A DNA stretch of 64,000 bases from an uncultured Saprospiraceae bacterium (lineage in GTDB: Bacteria > Bacteroidota > Bacteroidia > Chitinophagales > Saprospiraceae). Location: NCBI GenBank assembly GCA_937951615.1, contig CALFBH010000075.1:1-64000 (forward strand). The letters run 5' to 3'. Positions 1 through 7,251 of this stretch are shown here, piece by piece (the stretch's first letter is position 1; the number at the start of each line of letters is the position of its first letter). The notes beneath the pieces were generated by a model that saw only the letters and a program-made list of their open reading frames with translations, did no database searches and was not told the origin of the DNA. Both the position numbers and the translations under genes were made by a program.

Positions 1-2
1 CA

Positions 3-131
3 GAAAAACAAATAATTGAAGTTCAAAAACAATTAAATAACAGACCGAGAAAGAGGTTTGGGTACAAAACACCCAATGAAATATTCGCGCAAAAAATCGA
101 ACAGCAGTTCGATGTTGCATTTATTACTTGA
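3..131 (+). CDS. IS30-family transposase, C-terminal fragment (runs off left edge)
   Basis: The frame is open from the window edge to TGA at 129-131 and encodes 42 residues. It contains NNRPRKRFGYKTPNEIF, the hallmark end of IS30-type DDE transposases, where the last catalytic-core helix is followed by a short tail. IS30 transposases catalyse cut-and-paste or circle-mediated transposition of their element. Only the extreme C-terminus is visible, so I cannot tell whether the full element is intact. The right terminal inverted repeat should lie in the next roughly 100 bases, but I could not identify it without the left end. Family assignment is from motif recognition only. Confidence 0.75.
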   Translation, partial: EKQIIEVQKQLNNRPRKRFGYKTPNEIFAQKIEQQFDVAFIT

Positions 132-203
132 ATCCAAGAATGAAAAAAATGAACAGCAGCCAATTCAAAACCACCAAAAGATTAAAACCAGTCATTCTTC
201 TGA

Positions 204-320
204 AAAAAAGAACAAAAAGAATCATCCGAGGCTATATATATAGAAGACGAATTTGATTTCACGGAAGTAGAATTACAAAACCTGATTAAGTCAAAATTTG
301 AATACATACACGGAACGTAA
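204..320 (+). other. Possible 3' remnant of a gene cut by the IS element
   Basis: After the stop of the transposase tail, one frame is open from 204 to TAA at 318-320 and overlaps the start of the methyltransferase gene. It reads an acidic tail (IEDEFDFTEVELQNLIKSKF) without a plausible start codon of its own. It could be the end of a gene interrupted by the IS30 element, which would have been translationally coupled to the methyltransferase. No family is recognised; this may be chance. Confidence 0.25.
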
Positions 321-1857
321 ATCGCTCCCGAGCATTAAGCAATACGGACAATATTTCACTCCAGATATAGTCGCTGACTTCATGGTCGGACTAGCTGACC
401 TCCATGCCGATACAAAAATACTGGAACCCTCTTGCGGCGAAGGTGTTTTTTTAAAACTATTAACACAAAAAGGCTACAAAAATATCACAGCCTATGAAAT
501 AGATCACAATCTAGCAACAGCTTACCAAGGCGTCAAATATGAAAACTTCGTAGCTGCTGAAATCCATGAAAAATTCAATCTGATTATTGGCAATCCGCCT
601 TATATCCGATGGAAAAATCTGGACGCTGAACTGAAAAGAGACTTAGAGACCAATGTCTTATGGCAAAAACATTTCAACGGACTTTGCGATTACCTCTATA
701 TATTTATCCTCAAATCCATCGAACTACTGGAAGAAAATGGACAACTCATTTTCATTTGTCCCGAATACTGGATGAACACGACCCACTCCGCAGGACTCAG
801 AAATTATATGGTGGAAAATGGATACTTTGAAAGCATTTATCATTTCAACGAAACCCCCATTTTTAGCAATGCAGCCGTCTCGACCGTTATTTTTAAATAC
901 ATAAAATCGAAGTCAAAAAGCACAGACATAAAAGTGGTCAAATGCCAAAGCAGTAAAGCCATCAGCCAGGATTTATTCCAACAACTAAAAGGCAACTCAG
1001 ATACAGAAAAAGGCATAGAAAAATTCTCGATTCCAGCATTTCAAATTGACAAAAGATGGCTCTTAATCAGAAAAGCAGAAGCGGACACACTATTAAAATT
1101 TGAACAAGCTTGTTCTAGTCACACCATCGGCGATATTTGTGAAATTGGCAATGGCATGGTCAGTGGACTAGACAAAGCCTTTCAATTGGGCAATGAAAAA
1201 TTGAATCAGACAGAAAGAGCAAATACGATTCAAGTCATCAAAGCAAAAGACTTAAAACCTTATACCTATAAAAACATCACCCCATATTTATTTGCCAATC
1301 AAGTAGAGAGCGAAGAACAATTACAAACGGATTTTCCTACCTTTTATCAGCAACTAAAGCCACAGGAAGAAAGGCTCAATCAGCGATACCAATACAACAG
1401 AACCATCCATTACTGGGAATGGGTTTTCTTACGAAATTACAAATTATTCAAGTCCGACCAGCCGAGAATATTTGTCCCCTGCAAAGAGCGAATTTCCAAT
1501 AAAAACCATTTCAGATTTGCTTATGTAGAAGCTGGAATATTCCCCACACAAGACGTGACCGCTTTGTTTTTGAAACCTGATGTGCAGGAAAGCATTCAGT
1601 ACGTATTGGCTTTTTTGAACCATAAAAAAGTCTTCAACTGGCTAAAAACAAAAGGCATCGTAAAGGGCAATATCGTTGAATTTTCAGAAAAACCCATATC
1701 TGATATTCCATTCCGAAAAATCGACTGGCAGAATAAAAAAGAAGCTGCCATTCATCATAAAATAACTGAACTGACAGCAGCCTATTTGAAAAAAGAGAAT
1801 GACACTACACTGAAAGAAATCAATGTGCTATTCAGCAAAATATTAGAACCTGTTTAA
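298..1857 (+). CDS. N6-adenine DNA methyltransferase, TaqI/Eco57I class
   Basis: A 519-residue protein that should transfer a methyl group from S-adenosylmethionine to adenine N6 in a specific DNA sequence. Visible motifs are YGQYFTP near residues 16-22 (motif X), ILEPSCGEG at 41-49 (SAM-binding motif I) and NPPY at 99-102 (catalytic motif IV). The C-terminal half, from about residue 260, has the size and features of a TaqI-like target-recognition domain. Start: the TTG at 298 is the first start that keeps motif X; the first internal ATG is too late. No restriction endonuclease gene follows, so it is either an orphan methylase or its partner lies left of the window, possibly disrupted by the IS30 element. 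Confidence 0.85.
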   Translation: MNTYTERKSLPSIKQYGQYFTPDIVADFMVGLADLHADTKILEPSCGEGVFLKLLTQKGYKNITAYEIDHNLATAYQGVKYENFVAAEIHEKFNLIIGNPPYIRWKNLDAELKRDLETNVLWQKHFNGLCDYLYIFILKSIELLEENGQLIFICPEYWMNTTHSAGLRNYMVENGYFESIYHFNETPIFSNAAVSTVIFKYIKSKSKSTDIKVVKCQSSKAISQDLFQQLKGNSDTEKGIEKFSIPAFQIDKRWLLIRKAEADTLLKFEQACSSHTIGDICEIGNGMVSGLDKAFQLGNEKLNQTERANTIQVIKAKDLKPYTYKNITPYLFANQVESEEQLQTDFPTFYQQLKPQEERLNQRYQYNRTIHYWEWVFLRNYKLFKSDQPRIFVPCKERISNKNHFRFAYVEAGIFPTQDVTALFLKPDVQESIQYVLAFLNHKKVFNWLKTKGIVKGNIVEFSEKPISDIPFRKIDWQNKKEAAIHHKITELTAAYLKKENDTTLKEINVLFSKILEPV

Positions 1858-1903
1858 AATTCGTACTCTACGAAAACTGAAAAATTATTTAGACTATTCA
1901 ACA

Positions 1904-1942
1904 ACTATCGTCCATCGACCGCCGACTATCGACCAACTAAAA
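1904..1942 (+). repeat. ATCGACC/ACTATCG repeat leader before the 1943 start
   Basis: The 39 bases before the ATG contain two copies of ACTATCG and two of ATCGACC, followed by an A-rich gap. A similar string (ACTATCGACCA) occurs upstream of the minus-strand gene at 56122, in the orientation of that gene. It is one member of the start-codon leader repeats described in the findings. Confidence 0.6.
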
Positions 1943-3394
1943 ATGCCAACACAACACCTCCACAAAATATTCACTCAAAACCCAACACGCAACTTCCTCA
2001 CGGATAGTCGCGACGGCAAAACCTATACCTACGAAGCTTTCTTTAATTCAGGCAGCCAGGCAGCAGATTTTCTTCAAGAAAACAACATCACAAAAGTTGC
2101 CCTCATCATAGAAAACAGCGTAGACTTACTCGCGCTCTACCTCGGCGCATTACTCGAAGGCATCTGCGTCATCCCGATCGACCCGCTCAAAAGCCGGTCG
2201 GACATGGAAGAAATTTTGCGGGAAAGCGAATGCAAACAAGTCATTTGTAACGAAGCTATTTTTCAGCCCAAGGAAAACGGACTGACCGTCCATCACATAG
2301 AAAACATTCGCAAGTATTTTTATAATACAAAAAGAGAAAACGATTATACCCGACTACTCAATATTCAGCCGGAAAAACTATTCACGATTACCTTCACCTC
2401 CGGCACATCGGGCAAGCCAAAAGGCGTCATGCATTCCTTCCAAAACCTCTTTGGCGCAGCAAGAGCTTTTGGCGCAGCATTTGAATTTGGCGAAAGCCAC
2501 ACCTTCTACCACAACCTGCCGATGACCTATATGGCGGGCTTGCTCAATCTCTTTCTTGTACCGCTATGCGCAGGAAGTCGGCTGGTCTTGGGCAATCGCT
2601 TTAGCATCGGAGAAATACGAAAATTCTGGACGCCGATTGTCGAACATCAAGTCAATGCTTTTTTCCTCATTCCCACCATCGTCTCCTTGTTAATGAAACT
2701 GGATAAAGGTGAAACAGGAATCAATTATTGCAAGAACACAAACATCACCGCCTGCATCGGCACTGCACCGCTTGACCAAAATCTACGAATCCGTTTCAAA
2801 GAAAAATACGGACTGGAGGTGTACGAAAGTTATGGCTTATCTGAAACGCTATTCAATTTTACCAATGCCCCCAAATACGAAAAAATACAAGGCGTTGGAA
2901 AAGCACTGGAAGGACTGCAATACAACATAGCCGAAGACGGCGAAATAGAACTCAAAGCCCCCTGGAATTTCATAGGCTATTTCAATATGGACAAAGCCGA
3001 CTTCTTCAAAAACGACCGCTTCACCACAGGTGACCTCGGACAAGTCAGCGATGGTTTTCTGACCATCAACGGACGCAAAAAAGACCTCATCATCAAAGGC
3101 GGCGTAAACATCAGTCCAGCAAAAATAGAACGAACCATACAGGCTTCCGGCTTATTGAGTGAATTTGTCATCGCAGGTGCAAAAGACGAGATCACAGGCG
3201 AAAAAACCGTCTGTTTTTATATTCAAAATGAGCCTATCGAAAAATCAATTAAAAAGCAACTCAATCGAAAAATAGAAGCTGAATTGGGCAGAGATTATCT
3301 CATTGATGACTTTCGTCAAATAGAAGAATTTCCAAGAAATATTAATGGTAAGATTGATAAGAAAGAGTTGTACAGTCTTTATGAACAGAAATAA
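1943..3394 (+). CDS. AMP-dependent acyl ligase (ANL superfamily)
   Basis: A 483-residue adenylate-forming enzyme that should activate a carboxylic acid with ATP to acyl-AMP and pass it to CoA or a phosphopantetheine arm. Motifs: phosphate-binding loop TSGTSGKPKG at about 152-161, YGLSET at 297-302, TGD at 362-364 and the hinge GRKKDLIIKGG at 377-387; a C-terminal NGKIDKKEL carries the expected catalytic lysine. It lies five genes upstream of a protein with its own acyl-carrier domain (6169), a natural acceptor, so I infer that it loads that carrier rather than free CoA. The substrate cannot be read from sequence. It is slightly short for the superfamily, as is usual for stand-alone ligases in glycan clusters. 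Confidence 0.85.
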   Translation: MPTQHLHKIFTQNPTRNFLTDSRDGKTYTYEAFFNSGSQAADFLQENNITKVALIIENSVDLLALYLGALLEGICVIPIDPLKSRSDMEEILRESECKQVICNEAIFQPKENGLTVHHIENIRKYFYNTKRENDYTRLLNIQPEKLFTITFTSGTSGKPKGVMHSFQNLFGAARAFGAAFEFGESHTFYHNLPMTYMAGLLNLFLVPLCAGSRLVLGNRFSIGEIRKFWTPIVEHQVNAFFLIPTIVSLLMKLDKGETGINYCKNTNITACIGTAPLDQNLRIRFKEKYGLEVYESYGLSETLFNFTNAPKYEKIQGVGKALEGLQYNIAEDGEIELKAPWNFIGYFNMDKADFFKNDRFTTGDLGQVSDGFLTINGRKKDLIIKGGVNISPAKIERTIQASGLLSEFVIAGAKDEITGEKTVCFYIQNEPIEKSIKKQLNRKIEAELGRDYLIDDFRQIEEFPRNINGKIDKKELYSLYEQK

Positions 3395-3423
3395 TTCAAG
3401 CACTTTTTAATCAATTTAGATTA

Positions 3424-3467
3424 AGTGTGTTGAATTTGTATTTGACATTTGATTTTGAATTTAAAGC
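3424..3467 (+). repeat. TTTGAATTT-like repeat leader before the 3468 start
   Basis: Short T/A-rich repeats (TTGAATTTG, TTTGACATTTG, TTTTGAATTT) fill the gap up to the ATG. They resemble the cleaner GAATTTGAATTT repeat before the gene at 7252. This is low-complexity sequence, so repeat character alone is weak evidence. Confidence 0.4.
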
Positions 3468-4127
3468 ATGATATTCAACATAGATCACATCGGACTCAGT
3501 TCGACCAACTTCAAACAACACGATGCCCTGCTGACCAGCCTGGGTTACGAAAAAACCTTTGAAGAACACGACTTAGAAAATATGCCCATCAAAAAGCCCT
3601 ATTTGCAGGAATTTACCCCGACGCACAACCTGGCTTTATACCGAAAAGAAGGCACGTATGGTATCGAGTTGCTACAGCATGGAACGCTCAAAGGCGAACA
3701 GGGATTTATTTTTCCTTATAATAAAAATGAGGAAGAAGAACTAAGCGAAGCATCAATTTTGGATACTTTTGTAGTTCAGACCAACGACATTACAGCTTCT
3801 GCCAGATTTTGGTCAGCCTTCGGCTTCAAACAAAACGGCAAAGAAAATGACATGCTCCGAATGACCTTCAATACGATGATGACTGGAGAAACCTATCACC
3901 TCATTCTCCGTCACCAGCCAGGCGATTATCAATACTATCTCGATACGCCTGGCTTCAACAGCATCGCTTTTGTGTCCAGCTCGGCAGACAAAGAAAAACG
4001 CAAACTGGAAAAGAAAAATTACCCTACAAGCAGCATTGGACAAATCACCGTAAACGATCGTCCTTTAGATGTGTTTTTTGTCACCGGCCCTGCTGGTGAA
4101 CTCGTCGAAATTATCAGCTATGCTTGA
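3468..4127 (+). CDS. VOC-superfamily (glyoxalase/epimerase-like) protein
   Basis: A 219-residue protein opening with FNIDHIGLS, the typical first strand of a vicinal-oxygen-chelate module. A second module begins near residue 100 (SILDTFVVQTND) and ends with GPAGELVEIIS, the usual glutamate-bearing last strand. Such proteins are metal-dependent isomerases, epimerases, lyases or dioxygenases acting on small oxygenated acids; methylmalonyl-CoA epimerase is one relative. Its place between an acyl-AMP ligase and a methyltransferase suggests it modifies the acyl group made by this cassette (inference). Metal ligands could be His7 and the late Glu, but I cannot assign the reaction. Confidence 0.7.
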   Translation: MIFNIDHIGLSSTNFKQHDALLTSLGYEKTFEEHDLENMPIKKPYLQEFTPTHNLALYRKEGTYGIELLQHGTLKGEQGFIFPYNKNEEEELSEASILDTFVVQTNDITASARFWSAFGFKQNGKENDMLRMTFNTMMTGETYHLILRHQPGDYQYYLDTPGFNSIAFVSSSADKEKRKLEKKNYPTSSIGQITVNDRPLDVFFVTGPAGELVEIISYA

Positions 4128-4240
4128 TTAATTATAAATCTGAAAATTACGAATTACAAATCAATCTCAGCTATTGGTTTCGACTCCGCTCAAGTAACCA
4201 TAACTCAGTTGTCCGAGCAAAGCCGAGAACAACCAAAATT

Positions 4241-4288
4241 ACTAATCACCAGTTACCAATATCCCAGTTACCAATTACCAATATACCA
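4241..4288 (+). repeat. AGTTACCAAT repeat leader before the 4289 start
   Basis: The stretch before the ATG repeats CAGTTACCAAT and TTACCAAT several times and contains almost no G. It can be translated in frame with the downstream gene, which makes the open frame start misleadingly early at 4124. The low-complexity composition argues that it is an untranslated leader. Confidence 0.6.
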
Positions 4289-4975
4289 ATGTACAACGCA
4301 AAACAAATGTGGAACAAAGCCTATCGCGAAAAACGCGACATGGCATATCCCTCGGAATACGTCATCCGAATTTTAAAAGGAAAATATCCAAGGCTCAATC
4401 TCGACAAAGCCAATTTCAAAGGCAAAAAATTCTGCGACATGGGCTGCGGTGACGGGCGCAACGTCGCGCTAGCCAAAGAATGTGGCTTCCTGCCGCACGG
4501 CGTAGAAATTACAGATGACATCGTTGCCAAAATTCAGGAAAACCTGAAAAATATTGGTATTACAGATGCCGACATTCGAGCAGGAATGAACAACAACATT
4601 CCATTCGACGAAGCCTATTTCGACTACCTGATGTCCTGGAACGCCTGCTACTATATGGGCGAGGAAACAGACTTCAACAACTACGTCAAAGAATTTGCAA
4701 GAGTCTTGAAGTCGGAAGGTTATCTACTCTTGTCCATTCCCAAGAAAACCTGTTTCATCTTCGATAGCAGCGAGCAGGATCGCCCTGGTTATAATGTTAT
4801 TCGAGACGACTATTTTGGCTATCGCAACGGAGAAATTCTACGCATATTTGAAGACGAACAAGAAATCGAAGACACCTTTTCACCCTATTTCAAAAACTTC
4901 ATCCACGCCTCTATCCACGACGACTGCTTTGGCTTGGCCTACCACTGGCATCTAACTGTTTGCCAAAGAAAATAA
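4289..4975 (+). CDS. Class I SAM-dependent methyltransferase
   Basis: A 228-residue protein with motif I FCDMGCGDGRN, an acidic motif II at VEITD and the motif IV region YFDYLMSWNACYY, typical of small-molecule class I methyltransferases (methyltransferase types 11/25). I place the start at the ATG at 4289: the open frame extends to 4124, but those 55 codons translate a CCAAT-type repeat and do not look like protein. It probably methylates either the acyl precursor handled by the neighbouring ligase, VOC and cyclase genes, or a sugar; sequence does not decide. All genes from 1943 to 8688 are on the same strand, separated by repetitive leaders instead of the usual tight operon overlaps. Confidence 0.8.
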   Translation: MYNAKQMWNKAYREKRDMAYPSEYVIRILKGKYPRLNLDKANFKGKKFCDMGCGDGRNVALAKECGFLPHGVEITDDIVAKIQENLKNIGITDADIRAGMNNNIPFDEAYFDYLMSWNACYYMGEETDFNNYVKEFARVLKSEGYLLLSIPKKTCFIFDSSEQDRPGYNVIRDDYFGYRNGEILRIFEDEQEIEDTFSPYFKNFIHASIHDDCFGLAYHWHLTVCQRK

Positions 4976-4985
4976 TTTTGAAAAT

Positions 4986-5068
4986 GTGTTGGTGTGTTGA
5001 TGTGCGCATGTGTTGATGTGATTTTGTTGATGTAGCGATAATTCATGAATTATCGCTACATCAACAAA
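4986..5068 (+). repeat. G/T-rich 8-nt array plus perfect 46-bp palindrome
   Basis: Directly after the preceding stop codon, 4986-5020 reads as 8-nt units GTGTTGGT, GTGTTGAT, GTGCGCAT, GTGTTGAT. Then 5023-5068 is a perfect palindrome with 23-bp arms (left arm starts TTTGTTGATGTAGCG, centre TTCATGAA). The G/T units are nearly complementary to the C/A units that follow: GTGTTGGTGTGTTG matches the complement of two CGACAACA units at 12 of 14 positions. The RNA could therefore fold as a strong hairpin, as a longer G/T:C/A duplex, or both. Confidence 0.8.
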
Positions 5069-5070
5069 CA

Positions 5071-5174
5071 CGACAACACGACAACACGACAACACGACAA
5101 CACGACAACACGACAACACGACAACACGACAACACGACAACACGACAACACGACAACACGACAACACGACAACA
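5071..5174 (+). repeat. (CGACAACA)x13 tandem array before the 5182 start
   Basis: Thirteen perfect copies of the 8-nt unit CGACAACA, followed by CAATAAA and the ATG at 5182. There is no Shine-Dalgarno sequence. The same unit occurs 8 times before 8821, in a degenerate form before 18993, and on the minus strand before 62217. Perfect identity of the units suggests recent expansion by slippage. Confidence 0.95.
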
Positions 5175-5181
5175 CAATAAA

Positions 5182-5844
5182 ATGGAAATCATAGACATCA
5201 CCTACACCCTAGAAGAAGGCATGACCACTTTTGCTGCGCCCTGGCATTTCGGATTTGAAATACACCAATTGGGGAGACATGGACACGAAGGACGTGCCAG
5301 CCGAAAAATTGCCTTTGGCTCGCACACAGGCACACACATGGACGCGCCTTTGCACTTCATCGAAAACGGACAATCCATTGACGAAATTCCAATGGACATC
5401 ATGCTCGGACCAGTGACGATATACGACCTAAGCCATCTCAAAGACGGAGCAGCCGTAACACTCGACATGCTCGACAAACCCGTTACCGAGCGCATTATTT
5501 TCAAATATGGTTGGGGCAAACACTGGTACAGCAAAAAATTCTATACAGGCTATCCGTACCTGAGTGAAGAAGTGGCACATCACCTCGTCGAAAAAGGCGT
5601 AAAAATCATCGGCATGGACAGCCCCTCACCAGATGACAGCCTAATAAAACTGGATGCAGCAACAAGAGGCACAGCTGAAGACTCCCCCATCCACAAAATT
5701 TTGCTCGGCAATGGCGTCATCATGGTAGAATACATTGCCAACTTAGATCAACTAAAAGATACAGAAGGCTGGAACTGGACAGTCATGCCGATAAAAGTGA
5801 AAGGCTGTGACGGAGCGCCAGTAAGGTCTTGTTTGCACAGATAA
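5182..5844 (+). CDS. Cyclase-family (kynurenine formamidase-like) metal-dependent hydrolase
   Basis: A 220-residue protein with the signature GSHTGTHMDAPLHF at residues 46-59, in which His48, His52, Asp54 and His58 are the expected metal ligands. The later GMDSPSPDD is also typical. Members of the cyclase family (PF04199) hydrolyse or cyclise amides and esters, e.g. kynurenine formamidase, or form cyclic polyketides. Here it sits between a methyltransferase and an acyl-carrier/acyltransferase fusion, so a role in tailoring or trimming an acyl group is plausible, not shown. The start follows the CGACAACA array; no alternative in-frame start lies nearby. Length is normal for the family. Confidence 0.85.
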   Translation: MEIIDITYTLEEGMTTFAAPWHFGFEIHQLGRHGHEGRASRKIAFGSHTGTHMDAPLHFIENGQSIDEIPMDIMLGPVTIYDLSHLKDGAAVTLDMLDKPVTERIIFKYGWGKHWYSKKFYTGYPYLSEEVAHHLVEKGVKIIGMDSPSPDDSLIKLDAATRGTAEDSPIHKILLGNGVIMVEYIANLDQLKDTEGWNWTVMPIKVKGCDGAPVRSCLHR

Positions 5845-5902
5845 AACAAAAAACTTAGTGACCCTTCTCCACGATAGCTGTCGGGATTAGTGGCGTCAAA
5901 AA

Positions 5903-5977
5903 ACGCCTCGATGCGCAATCCAGTAAAACGCCTCGATGCGCAATCCAGTAAAACACCCCGATGCGCCACCCAGTAAA
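5903..5977 (+). repeat. Three tandem copies of a 25-bp unit
   Basis: Two identical 25-bp copies (5903-5927, 5928-5952; core CGCCTCGATGCGCAATCC) and a third variant (5953-5977; core CCCCGATGCGCCACCC). A 21-bp string spanning the third copy (5950-5970) recurs exactly at 14232-14252, so the third variant is also dispersed in the window. Confidence 0.9.
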
Positions 5978-5979
5978 AC

Positions 5980-6168
5980 AACCCGCAACCCGCAACCCGA
6001 AAACCCGCAACCCGCAACCCGCAACCCGAAAACCCGAAAACCCGAAAACCCGCAACCCGCAACCCGCAACCCGCAACCCGAAAACCCGAAAACCCGAAAA
6101 CCCGCAACCCGCAACCCGCAACCCGCAACCCGAAAACCCGCAACTCGCAACCCACAACTCAACAACAA
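5980..6168 (+). repeat. CCCGCAA / CCCGAAAA two-unit array before the 6169 start
   Basis: About 23 units separated by CCC, of two kinds: GCAA (A) and GAAAA (B). The order is AAB AAA BBB AAAA BBB AAAA B AA, so a higher-order block BBB-AAAA is repeated. The array ends in ACAACTCAACAACAA just before the ATG. G occurs only as one base per unit, and the array has no ATG. All reading frames on the minus strand stay open through it, which creates spurious long frames. Confidence 0.95.
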
Positions 6169-7209
6169 ATGAAAGAAAAAATAACAGCCTGGCTCATAGA
6201 ATGGTTTGAAGACAACACGCTCGAAGAACGCGCAGACATAGCAGCCAATCTATCTGCCAATTACTTCGATTTGGGGTGGTTGGATTCCCTCCGTCTAGTA
6301 CAATTAGTCGAAGATATTGAGGATGAATACGAAGTGGAAATTTCCAATGACCAATTTCAAGACAGAGCATTTTCAAGCATTGAAGGACTGGCAGGTATTA
6401 TCAGTAATCAGAATGTTGGACAAACAGAAGAACAGAAAAGCGAATATACAAAGACGGATATTATAGCGGCTTTGCGCCAATTGGGACTACAGGAAGGCAG
6501 CCATATCTTTATCCACAGCAATGTCGGCTTCTTTGGAAAACTGACTGGTGCAAACACGCCCGAAGAAGTCTATTCAAACTTCAAAAAAGCCATTCGGGAA
6601 GTCATCGGGAAAACTGGAACAGTCATCTATCCAACCTTCTCCTACAGCTTTTGCAAAGGACAGGATTTCGATCCGTCAATGACGGAAAGCACCTGCGGAA
6701 TCCTCTCCGAAGTCGCTCGGCAGGACGCCGATTCTATACGCTCCCACGATGCCAATTTCTCAATAGCTGCGCAGGGCGAACTGGCAGTCTATTTCACAGA
6801 AAATCCACCGAAAAATTCTTTTGGGGACAATTGTTTCTGGGAACGCTTCTTAGAAAAAGACGGTATTTTTGTCAATTTCAATTTTGATTCCGGCTCCACC
6901 TTTGTCCATTATGCCGAAAGGAAACTGAACGTTCCGTATCGTTGGGATAAGCCCTTTACGGGAAATTTATTGGTCAATGCACACGCACAAGAATCCACTT
7001 TTTACCATTATGTCCGCGATTTAGATAAACCTGAACATGCCCCGATTTTTACCAAACTCGATGCAGCTGCAAAAGCACAGGAACTAAACAAAACCGTCAA
7101 TCTCGGACGCGGACAAATCGTCTGCATTACTGCAAAAGACACTTTTGACCTCATTCAAAAAGAAATAAAAAATCAACCCGACTTTCTAATCGCTGGTAAA
7201 GCTCAATGA
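6169..7209 (+). CDS. Acyl carrier domain fused to AAC(3)-type N-acyltransferase
   Basis: A 346-residue two-domain protein. Residues 1-80 form an acyl carrier protein with GWLDSLRL, where Ser40 is the likely phosphopantetheine site. Residues 95-340 match the antibiotic N-acetyltransferase family (AAC(3), PF02522): GSHIFIHSNVGFFG near 110-123, TGTVIYPTFSYSF and RSHDANFSIAAQG at 191-203. In the stand-alone family an acyl-CoA donates to an amine. Here the tethered carrier could deliver a special acyl group, activated by the ligase at 1943, to an amino sugar (inference). Such acyltransferases are known in O-antigen clusters, but the fusion makes the donor unusually explicit. No amino-sugar aminotransferase is in the window. 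Confidence 0.85.
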   Translation: MKEKITAWLIEWFEDNTLEERADIAANLSANYFDLGWLDSLRLVQLVEDIEDEYEVEISNDQFQDRAFSSIEGLAGIISNQNVGQTEEQKSEYTKTDIIAALRQLGLQEGSHIFIHSNVGFFGKLTGANTPEEVYSNFKKAIREVIGKTGTVIYPTFSYSFCKGQDFDPSMTESTCGILSEVARQDADSIRSHDANFSIAAQGELAVYFTENPPKNSFGDNCFWERFLEKDGIFVNFNFDSGSTFVHYAERKLNVPYRWDKPFTGNLLVNAHAQESTFYHYVRDLDKPEHAPIFTKLDAAAKAQELNKTVNLGRGQIVCITAKDTFDLIQKEIKNQPDFLIAGKAQ

Positions 7210-7212
7210 TTT

Positions 7213-7251
7213 ATTGAATTTGAATTTGGCGTTTGAATTTGAATTTAAACC
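7213..7251 (+). repeat. GAATTTGAATTT direct repeats before the 7252 start
   Basis: Two copies of TGAATTTGAATTT-like sequence separated by GGCGTT, then AAACC and the ATG. This A/T-type leader contrasts with the C/A-type leaders of its neighbours, but has the same position and internal repetition. Confidence 0.55.

Noticed and set aside
4124-4288. Extended N-terminus for the methyltransferase at 4289
   Set aside because: The 55 extra residues come from CCAAT-type repeats and end just before a typical methyltransferase start; composition is not protein-like.
4952-5167. Minus-strand frame encoding Cys-Arg-Val-Val-Val-Leu-Ser repeats over the CGACAACA array (also at 8638-8829)
   Set aside because: A direct translation of the 8-nt repeat; the plus-strand array is better explained as a gene leader.
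5071-5174. CRISPR-like tandem array
   Set aside because: Units are 8 nt without spacers; no cas genes are in the window.
5748-6209. Several overlapping open frames across the CCCGCAA array on both strands, giving peptides rich in Arg/Pro/Asn or Gly/Leu/Arg/Val/Ala
   Set aside because: They are translations of a tandem repeat with no stop codon in several frames. Their repeated composition reflects the unit sequence and there is no independent coding evidence.
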